The notes beneath the pieces are model-generated. The model did no database searches, had not been told where the DNA came from, and saw nothing but the letters and a program-made list of their open reading frames with translations. The position numbers and the translations under genes were made by a program. From positions 62,001-126,000 of the forward strand of contig NZ_CAKTVX010000007.1 of assembly GCF_934630525.1 (NCBI RefSeq): a stretch of DNA of 64,000 bases, read 5' to 3'. Origin of the DNA: an uncultured Slackia sp. (GTDB taxonomy: Bacteria > Actinomycetota > Coriobacteriia > Coriobacteriales > Eggerthellaceae). Shown here piece after piece: positions 17,559-23,879 of the stretch. The first letter of the stretch is position 1. Each line of letters opens with the position of its first letter.

Positions 17559-17636
17559 TCATTCCTTCGGAATGAACACGATGCGGTACTTGTGCATCGT
17601 GTTCATGTGGGACAGGCTGTTCGCCTGGTTTGTCAT
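17559..17636 (-). pseudogene. tnpA: IS200/IS605-family TnpA transposase, N-terminal stub
   Basis: The minus strand reads MTNQANSLSHMNTMHKYRIV then FIPKE and a stop. ANSLSH...KYRIVFIPK matches the start of IS200-type TnpA proteins (typically about 150 residues, ANSLSHTKWMCKYHIVF). Everything after the first beta strand, including the HUH motif and catalytic Tyr, is missing, so it is non-functional. It marks the right edge of the defence island. Confidence 0.72.
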
Positions 17637-17729
17637 GGTGGCCGTCTTTCCGGGCTGGTGCGTCCTGAACAAACGCATCTTACTCCGCTCGGCGGCCGCT
17701 CCCAAGGCAAGGGCGGAGCTTTCGACGCG

Positions 17730-17753
17730 CACCCGCATAGCGGGTGGTTTTTT
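17730..17753 (+). terminator. Hairpin with T-run, terminator or IS200-type end
   Basis: A 7-bp stem CACCCGC/GCGGGTG closes a 3-nt loop and is followed by GTTTTTT. It could end plus-strand transcripts from the ATPase gene. It may equally be the upstream hairpin of the adjacent IS200-type remnant, whose termini usually carry such structures. Confidence 0.5.
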
Positions 17754-17797
17754 GTGGGCGCGCGCAGCGCGTCCATAGGCTCATGAGCCTACAATAA

Positions 17798-17826
17798 GAT
17801 ACGGCGGCCCAGATGGCCGCCGTATC
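17798..17826 (-). terminator. Perfect 12-bp hairpin downstream of flavoprotein remnant
   Basis: GATACGGCGGCC and its exact complement surround a 5-nt loop. It lies 35 nt past the stop of the minus-strand flavoprotein remnant. The T-run on either strand is weak, so its action as an intrinsic terminator is only probable. Confidence 0.5.
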
Positions 17827-17860
17827 AATGGCTATATATGAAGAGCCGAGCTGCTGACGA

Positions 17861-18494
17861 CTATTTCAATGTTTCAACTGCGTGCTCTGCTGCAAGGCGT
17901 CCCGAAGTTGCGCACCAGCCTTGCTGACCGCCTGACATAACGTCGACGTCGTAGTTTGCGCCATACATGCCGTTCGCGTCTCCGCCCGCCGCATAAAGAC
18001 CGCCGATTGGCTCTCCTGCCTCATTCACAACTTGCATTTGCGAGTTCACTTTCAAACCGCCAACCGTTGTGAACAGCGTCGGGGTAACCTTGCCACCATA
18101 GAACGGGGCCTTTGAAATGGGCAGGAGCATGTCGGCACTCTTGCCGTACTCTTCATCCACGCCGTTTTCGCAGTACTTATTGTAATTATCAACGGTTTTT
18201 GCAAGCGCTTCCTTGTCCAGCCCGAGCTTCTCGGCGAGTTCTTCAATAGTGTCGGCTTTCACAAGTCCTTTTGCGCTCTCGATGCCATCTCGGCATTCGA
18301 ATGGCCGCCCCGCAAATGCGCCAAGGTTTGGCATGGGCATCCAAGGCCCAACGGTTTCGATGTGATCGATGTACGCGTCATCGATAATCACGTAGTTGGA
18401 ACCTTGAGATGAAAGGGCATTGCCTCAGCTCGTGAAGTCGGAAGTGAACGCTTCATTGAAATAGCGTTGTGCGTTTTCGTTCACATGCAGTGTT
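17861..18494 (-). pseudogene. FAD-dependent fumarate/urocanate-reductase-like flavoprotein, C-terminal remnant
   Basis: The last 176 codons are open and carry the C-terminal flavoprotein signature (TTVGGLKVNSQMQV, then GGLYAAGGDANGMYG). Homology continues upstream in the same frame (HVNENAQRYFNEAFTSDFTS) but is broken by TGA at 18425-18427. The family has Trp there (TxWGNALS), so a TGG became TGA. Homology ends at about 18494. The N-terminal two thirds, including the FAD-binding Rossmann motif and any TAT signal, are gone. It abuts a TetR gene truncated at the same point. An intact flavoprotein/TetR pair of the same layout is at 54679-57498. Confidence 0.8.
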
Positions 18495-18504
18495 GGCTGC
18501 ATAG

Positions 18505-19071
18505 TTTATTGACGAATATGGCCTCGAGGCTGTTTCTTTCAGGAAAATTAGCCAGGTGACCGGAATGGCGACAATGACTATCTGCAATCGCTTTGGCTCG
18601 AAGGAGAACCTGCTTAAGGCGGCTCTGGTGGTCATGCTTTCAGAAAACGAGCCGTCGTTTCATCCCAATGAGACGTGGGATGAAAGCTTGAAGCGCGTTG
18701 CCCACCATGTTCGCAACATGGCGCTTGCGCATCCGAAGGCCTACTGGCTTTTCTTGCAGGTTCCTCCATTTGAGTCTCCCGTAAAGGAGTACACCCAATC
18801 GGTTTTCGCGACGCACGAGGGCCAGAACCTACCGAAGACCATGCCCTATGATTTTTTGAGCGTTTTGCATTCTTTCCTGACGGGCTTTCAGATTGCTGAA
18901 GGGTATGCGAACAAAGCTCTTTCTTCGTACGAAGAATTGCCGGATGATCTCGAGGAATTTTCGAAGATGTTCAACGAGCGTGCGTTTAATCGCGACCTCG
19001 ACATCATTGTTCAAGGCTTTTCGGCAATGTATGGACTTCCTCTTTCTGAAGATACGAGCGCTTCGGATTGA
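18505..19071 (+). pseudogene. TetR-family regulator, 5'-truncated
   Basis: The in-frame sequence from 18505 reads FIDEYGLEAVSFRKISQ, then the recognition helix (VTGMATMTICNRFGSKENLL) and a normal TetR C-terminal domain (LEEFSKMFNERAFNRDL). The first HTH helix and any start codon are missing, because a stop lies directly upstream. The first usable start, GTG 18556, would begin inside the recognition helix. It probably once repressed the divergent flavoprotein gene. A deletion has removed both 5' ends and the shared promoter. Confidence 0.75.
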
Positions 19072-19303
19072 TTTCCATGCGAAAACAAAGGTTGCTGTAA
19101 GGTTTGGTCTTATCCCGATGTTAGGGCCTTTGCGGTTCAATTTTTTTCGGGCAAGTGCTTCAGACGCTCGGACTTTCGGCACGGCGGTTGTGGCGAGATG
19201 GGCATAGATGCCTTACTCGGTATTCGCCTAGTAGCGTTTTTTGCTGCTGTGGTTCGGGCGTCCGGCGTTGCTAACGGCGCTCCGACGATCGTGACCTTGG
19301 GGC

Positions 19304-19588
19304 ATGCTTCGTGCTCTGGGAATCGAGAAAGCGTTTTTGCCAGGAGCCGATTTCGGGAATATTACCGAAGCGGATGCTATGGTGAGCAGAGTTATCCAGG
19401 GGACCATGCTCAAGCTTGACCCCAACGGGGCGGAAGGCGCGGCATATACCATCTTTGCTGTGGAGGCGGGTTGCCCGCCCGAACCTATGCCAGAATCCGT
19501 GAGGGTTGTTTTCGATCGCCCGTTCGCGTTCGCCATTTTCTCGCATTCCGGTGCGCCGTTGTTTGTTGGGGCATACGTGGGTAATTAA
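19304..19588 (+). pseudogene. Serpin C-terminal fragment
   Basis: 94 residues. LGIEKAFLPGADFGNI matches the serpin segment leading to the breach. VIQGTMLKLDPNGAEGAAYT resembles the hinge region (family: VNEEGTEAAAAT). VVFDRPFAFAIFSHSGAPLF matches the C-terminal signature (DRPFLFxIRxxxTGxxLFxG). A reactive-centre-loop-like stretch (FAVEAGCPPEPMPES) lies between. A serpin needs about 350 residues, and the upstream frame has stops, so only about a quarter of the gene remains. Serpins are known in some gut actinobacteria as secreted protease inhibitors. Confidence 0.68.
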
Positions 19589-19632
19589 TCGAGACGTTGT
19601 CTTCCAGCGCATTAGTCGGTCTTTAATTCGAT

Positions 19633-20089
19633 AATTACCGCCGACCTCGTGGTTGGCCAAGATGCCGCGCTCGCAGCTGCGCTTCGGCAGAACGAGTGAG
19701 ATGTTGCCGAGGCACAAAACGCCGAAAACGGCGCCGAATGCCAGCAGTCGGGCGATGCACGCGTTGCAAAGGCCAGTGAGGCCGTAACGGTTGCTTCCGC
19801 CGACGAGTTGCCCACCACCATTGAGGCTGGAGCGACCGTAAAACTTGCAGCGAACATCAGCCTCTCCTCGGGACGGTAGATTGAGCTCGTGACCGGAACG
19901 CTCGATGGCCAAGGCCGCAGCGTTGAACTCAGCGACAAGGCGCTCGACAAAAACGTGATCGGCGTTGTACAGAATTTGGGTGTAGCGGGCCAAGCGACCA
20001 TGGACGATTGCGAGGGCGCCCTTGCTATCATTTGCTCGGGTTCCGTGCAAATGTGCTGGTCGACGGCCGATTTTGCCTATGGCGGATAG
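19633..20089 (+). pseudogene. Beta-helix surface protein remnant
   Basis: One frame reads VTVASADELPTTIEAGATVK, then LAANISLSS, a stop, then GTLDGQGRSVELSDKALDKN and VIGVVQNLGVAGQATMD. The pattern (a DEL...AGATVKLAANI block followed by GxLDGQG) is the first turn of a pectate-lyase-like adhesin, similar in type to the 1909-residue protein at 36471-42200. Stops at 19697-19699 and 19877-19879 interrupt it, and the rest is absent. Non-functional. Confidence 0.6.
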
Positions 20090-20143
20090 ATTGGCGGTAA
20101 CGCTGCTTGATTCGACGCTTTTCTCGCGGTAAATACAACCTGC

Positions 20144-20162
20144 AAGGGACGCGAGGTCCCTT
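20144..20162 (+). terminator. Hairpin, possible terminator
   Basis: A 7-bp stem AAGGGAC/GTCCCTT surrounds the loop GCGAG and is followed by TGGGTATTTT. A near copy in opposite orientation lies at 21923-21942. The two bracket the AlbA_2-domain gene. Confidence 0.4.
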
Positions 20163-20260
20163 TGGGTATTTTGATTTACCTCCCGGGGATCCAGTATCCG
20201 TGTTTGGCGTGCGTCCAGCGCCCGACAAATCAATGCCTAGGGCAAATCCGATTGATTCGA

Positions 20261-21709
20261 TTATGGCAAACGATATCTCTGATTCCGACTTCTTTCTGCA
20301 CCGATTCTTTCCAGCTTTCTTTCATCCATGAGCTTCTTCAGGCGGTACGTAACGGTGCTCCTGGGGATATCTAAGCTCTCGGAAATCTCACCGGCGCTGC
20401 AGGGCGCATTTGCGGCAACAAATGCGATTATGTCGTCATAGGCTGATTCGATTGACGTATGGCTCTCGCGCCTGCGAAACTCAAGTGAGAACATTGCAAT
20501 GGAGTCCTTGACAATTGGCGCCTCCATTCGATTGCGTCCCAACTCGAGCTTCATGAGCTTGAATCCCGTCCCTCTGTTCTCTGCGACAAACCCCCCTTCG
20601 TAGGGAGTGGATTCCAGAATGTCAGCGAGATATTGGTTTCTAGTCGAGGAATAGCCCGCCGTTGCAATCGTTGCGGTAGTTACTGTGCCGTAAAGACCGC
20701 CCGGGCTCAAGAATTCCAAGCGATCGCTATAAAGGTTCACCTGGACCTGAGTGCCGCGCGCAAGCTCGGAGTAATCCCTGTGCATAAGGGCATTGCAGAC
20801 CGCTTCGCGCACCGCCGCAGGCGGGTAATCGGGAACGTCGACCCTCTTCGCTCCGACCATGGCGCCGCCAAGCCTGGTGTTTCTTCGGACGGCAGCAACG
20901 GTATCGGCGATAATGGCCGGTATGGGGCCCGCCATCTTTTCGGTGTCGAGGTACTTTACGCCGCCTGCGGATGCCTTATCTTCCTCAGGGTACGCCGCAA
21001 ACGTGACGGTAAGGCGTGGGAAGTACTTCTGGGGATACGCGCCCAAGGCGAGAAGGCCCGCCAAAGTGGGTCGGAGGATGCCGTCGGCATCCCTTGCCGC
21101 TATTCTCAGGTTGATTGCGATTTCCTCGTCGCTGAAGCTCGCGAACAATCTCGGATGGAGCGATTTCTGTCGCTGGATTACGTCGTCAAGTAGGTTCTTG
21201 TTCAAGTCATCCATCGTCGACTTTGCCACGATTTCGGCATCGTACGACGGCTGAGTCTTGTCTTCAAGCAGCCTGTCGATTTCGTAAGGGCTCAATTTCC
21301 TGTCCCCGTCGAATGAACGGATGAAGGACCCCCTGTACATTCCCTTGCTGGTGACGTAGCAGGGCTTATCGCGAGGCAGGATCTCATCGATAGAGGCAAC
21401 GACGACATTGGCGTCGCCATGTTCTAGGATGTCGATATCGGCGCGAACGGGCGGGGTAAGTTTGTCGGAGCATGCCTGCGAGAGAGCATCGGCAATGCGT
21501 CGGGCGTCAAAACCCTTCGCCGGCTCAAAATCGTTTTCTTCGGACAGCCCTAGTATAATTGTGCCGCCCGATCCATTCGCAAACGCAGAGATCGTTTCGG
21601 CGATAGTTGACGGCATTTTCCCGACAGATTCCTTCACCTCAATCGATTGATTATCGGTATGCGATGATTTCAACTGCTGAATCGCGGCTTCGAGTTCTTT
21701 GTCGTTCAT
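20261..21709 (-). CDS. AlbA_2/Schlafen-domain ATP-binding putative transcriptional regulator (COG2865 type)
   Basis: 482 residues. The N-terminal AlbA_2 domain (about 15-150) has IEVKESVGKMPSTIAETISA, then FANGSGGTIILGLSE and the GSFIRSFDGDRKLS segment. A GHKL-type HATPase_c domain follows, with AVREAVCNALMHRDY and ENRGTGFKLM. A C-terminal winged HTH (SAGEISESLDIPRSTVTYRLKKL) ends it. This is the full usual length and layout of COG2865 regulators. These are often autoregulated and linked to stress or defence loci. Repeats of 20 nt immediately upstream (21740-21799) are likely operators. The RBS is weak. It stands alone among pseudogenes yet is intact, which implies that it is still selected. 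Confidence 0.85.
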   Translation of the reverse strand: MNDKELEAAIQQLKSSHTDNQSIEVKESVGKMPSTIAETISAFANGSGGTIILGLSEENDFEPAKGFDARRIADALSQACSDKLTPPVRADIDILEHGDANVVVASIDEILPRDKPCYVTSKGMYRGSFIRSFDGDRKLSPYEIDRLLEDKTQPSYDAEIVAKSTMDDLNKNLLDDVIQRQKSLHPRLFASFSDEEIAINLRIAARDADGILRPTLAGLLALGAYPQKYFPRLTVTFAAYPEEDKASAGGVKYLDTEKMAGPIPAIIADTVAAVRRNTRLGGAMVGAKRVDVPDYPPAAVREAVCNALMHRDYSELARGTQVQVNLYSDRLEFLSPGGLYGTVTTATIATAGYSSTRNQYLADILESTPYEGGFVAENRGTGFKLMKLELGRNRMEAPIVKDSIAMFSLEFRRRESHTSIESAYDDIIAFVAANAPCSAGEISESLDIPRSTVTYRLKKLMDERKLERIGAERSRNQRYRLP

Positions 21710-21739
21710 GTCGGAATCTCGTTTCTCGCAACTTGCTAA

Positions 21740-21799
21740 CTTTTTGACAAGTTTAGCAAGTTAGTTGATAAGTTAGCAAGTTGTTTAGCAAGTTAGCAA
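21740..21799 (-). repeat. Three tandem 20-nt repeats upstream of the AlbA_2 gene
   Basis: On the minus strand three consecutive 20-nt units begin TTGCTAAC, TTGCTAAC and TTGCTAAAC. A further inverted copy (GTTAGCAAG) follows at 21732-21740. The array lies 30-90 nt upstream of the start codon, where a regulator would bind cooperatively. Its GCTAAC core is shared with the 19-nt repeats before the AAA ATPase. Confidence 0.6.
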
Positions 21800-22029
21800 A
21801 TTTTGGATTGCTCTAACGGATGGCTTGAGTCCGAGGATGGCTTTGAAATCCATCTGATCGAGGGATTTACACCTTGTTTCGGTCATTCAAATTGATAAAG
21901 AGTCTAGCATTGTGGACCGAACAAGGGACCTCGCGAGCCCTTGGCTCCTCAGGTGGCAGAATCCATGTAGCAGGAAGGGCTTTCGATTTTAGGCCAATGC
22001 AAGAAAAGCATTATGCCCGTCAAAACAGG

Positions 22030-22242
22030 CTACAGCGCCAGTTGCTTTCTGAGGTTTTGCATCGTGATCATATGGAGTTCATCACTGTACTTAACCAGTA
22101 GGGTTTCGGCATCCTTATAGCCGTTTACTATCGAATAGTAGTTTTCACGTAGCAGAATGGTGGAGGCTTCCTCGCCGATGCGCATGCCCCTGGTTTCCAG
22201 GACATGGATTTGCTCGGCGATGGTTTTGAATTCCTTCAACAT
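22030..22242 (-). pseudogene. Abi-family (Abi_2/AbiD-F) protein, N-terminal remnant
   Basis: 70 residues. LKEFKTIAEQIHVLETRGM and ILLRENYYSIVNGYKD match the N-terminal 45 residues of Abi_2-family abortive-infection proteins (about 300 residues). After GYKD the sequence departs from the family and stops. The RxxxxH catalytic motifs expected later are missing, so it is probably inactive. AGGGAGG lies only one nt from the ATG, so the native start may be slightly downstream. The preceding structured segment (22251-22322) looks like the family's associated RNA. Confidence 0.62.
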
Positions 22243-22250
22243 GCCTCCCT

Positions 22251-22322
22251 ATAAAATCAGAGGGCCGCTGGTTGCCCAACGACCCTCCTTTGTCCCTGCC
22301 TCACGTAGAGTCCACAAGGACT
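22251..22322 (-). ncRNA. Candidate structured RNA upstream of the Abi remnant
   Basis: The minus strand forms AGTCC-TTGT-GGACT (22322-22309). A 21-nt linker follows, then a 12-bp stem GAGGGTCGTTGG/CCAGCGGCCCTC with two G-U pairs and a GCAA tetraloop (22287-22260), then TGATTTT. Abi_2-family toxins have been reported with small structured antitoxin RNAs directly upstream. Position, GNRA loop and T-rich end fit that. A terminator or leader is the alternative. Confidence 0.45.
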
Positions 22323-22458
22323 GTTTCACTGAAAATATCATAAACCAAGTACTCATTGTGATTGGTGACAATTCAGCGAAAATCCGAAAGACCTCCAAGT
22401 GCATCCAAGGGGTTAATTTGCAAATTCGTCTGAACGCTTAGCTTTCTTTTTGCACAGC

Positions 22459-23298
22459 CTACATGTCTAAATTCAAGTCGTCTGCATACATGGGGAACAT
22501 CCTCACTTTGTGGGCGCCCTTGAAGAACAGCGCGGTCCATAGCGCCACCGAAATAACGTAGAGCGCCCATGCGACGCATGCCAACATCGCCGATGGTATG
22601 GTAATGCATGAGGCTGCCAAAATGAGCGCTGCAACGGTGAGCGCCATCCAGCCCAGTGCATAGGGGCGGTACGGCTGCTTCATCGCGTCGTACGCCACGC
22701 CATAGCCCACATGCTTCATCCTCGAAACATAGGCCGTTTGCACTGCTGCCGCCGCTATTGTCGCCACAAGTGCGCATGCGAGGATTTTGTCGGCTGCCGC
22801 ATCCCCTTCTAGCAGCGCGAGAGTATATGCCCCCATGAATCCTGCCGCTACGGCGGTTAGCAAGAACAGCGCGAATACAAGCTTTGTACTCCAGGCTGGT
22901 CGCGATTTCATCTGATATGCGAGCCCCGTGCATACGAGAAATGCGAGCGCCAAAACGGAAGCGATACACAGAAGCACCGTGCTGGCCGCGCCAGCGTTGA
23001 ATGCGATTCCATCAAGGCCCGCAGCGATCAGAGCCACGCCAAGAAACGGCGTGATGATGCCCTCTTGCGTGAGGTGCGATTTTGGGTTCGAGAACGCGTT
23101 GAAAAATCTCGACGGGCGTTGTAGATGGAACACCGAGGCAATGCCGCCTGCGCATAAGAGCGCCAGGGTGATGAGACATGCGATATTCGAGGGAAGTTGT
23201 GAACCCAATACCGCATTGGCGAATACCACGCACAGCAAAAGCCCTAATCCAGCGCGTTGGCATGCCGTCGATATCACGAGAGGCCAATGGACTTGCAT
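22459..23298 (-). CDS. dmsC: DMSO-reductase-type membrane anchor subunit (DmsC family)
   Basis: 279 residues with eight predicted membrane helices. It has the DmsC start (MQVHWPLVISTACQRAGLGL), the VFHLQRPSRFFNAFSNPKSH loop between helices 2 and 3, and SRMKHVGYGVAYD. It anchors the catalytic and iron-sulfur subunits and passes electrons from menaquinol. It overlaps the dmsB-like gene by 25 nt and is the last gene of the operon. ATG 23298 is preceded by GGAAAGGAG. Confidence 0.88.
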   Translation of the reverse strand: MQVHWPLVISTACQRAGLGLLLCVVFANAVLGSQLPSNIACLITLALLCAGGIASVFHLQRPSRFFNAFSNPKSHLTQEGIITPFLGVALIAAGLDGIAFNAGAASTVLLCIASVLALAFLVCTGLAYQMKSRPAWSTKLVFALFLLTAVAAGFMGAYTLALLEGDAAADKILACALVATIAAAAVQTAYVSRMKHVGYGVAYDAMKQPYRPYALGWMALTVAALILAASCITIPSAMLACVAWALYVISVALWTALFFKGAHKVRMFPMYADDLNLDM

Positions 23299-23876
23299 AG
23301 TGTCTCAGCTCCTTTCCGGGGAACGAGATAGATCACCTTTGGGTCATTCCCGAATTCGGGATGCACGCGGAACACGCGGTCGGCGTTTTCGGCGAGCACC
23401 TTTGAGATGCGGGAATCGGGGTCGTTCATGTCGCCGGCAACGCGTGCACCCGTAGTGCAGGTATAGCAGCACAGCGGCTGTTCGGCGGCGTCGAGCTTGT
23501 CGACGCACAGCGTGCATTTCTCGACGACCTTCGTATTGGGGTTCAGCGTGCGCGCCTCATACGGGCATGCCCATACGCAATATTGGCAGCCGAAGCAGCG
23601 ATTCGCGTCGACGAGTACCACGCCTTCGTCGGTTTTGAATGTCGCCTTTGTGGGACACACGTCTATACAGCTCGGGTTTTCGCAGTGCATGCACCCGTTG
23701 GGAAAGTAAAACAACTCGAGAGCATCGGGCCATTGCCCTATGGGGCCCATTCGGTATACACGTGTGCGGAAAACGCCCAAATCCACGTCGTTTTCCATTT
23801 TGCAGGCCACGGAGCAAGCCTGGCAGCCTGAGCATTTATCGAGGTCTATGACCATTCCGTATTTCTTCTCGGCCAC
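23274..23876 (-). CDS. dmsB: DmsB-type [4Fe-4S] electron-transfer subunit
   Basis: 200 residues starting at GTG three nt after the catalytic-subunit stop. Four cysteine clusters are visible: DLDKCSGCQACSVACK, NGCMHCENPSCIDVCPT, NRCFGCQYCVWACPYEA and VEKCTLCVD...CCYTC. This is the four-cluster ferredoxin layout of DmsB/NrfC/PsrB proteins, which transfer electrons between the membrane anchor and the molybdenum subunit. Length and gene order (A-B-C) are typical. Confidence 0.9.
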   Translation of the reverse strand: MAEKKYGMVIDLDKCSGCQACSVACKMENDVDLGVFRTRVYRMGPIGQWPDALELFYFPNGCMHCENPSCIDVCPTKATFKTDEGVVLVDANRCFGCQYCVWACPYEARTLNPNTKVVEKCTLCVDKLDAAEQPLCCYTCTTGARVAGDMNDPDSRISKVLAENADRVFRVHPEFGNDPKVIYLVPRKGAETLCKSIGLS

Positions 23877-23879
23877 GGC

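Noticed and set aside
17548..17778. Plus-strand 76-codon frame with Trp/Phe-rich product
   Set aside because: It is antisense to the IS200-type TnpA stub, and the hydrophobic appearance is a by-product.
18425..18427. TGA as a selenocysteine codon in the flavoprotein
   Set aside because: The family has Trp at this position, no SECIS-like hairpin is evident, and the gene is truncated anyway.
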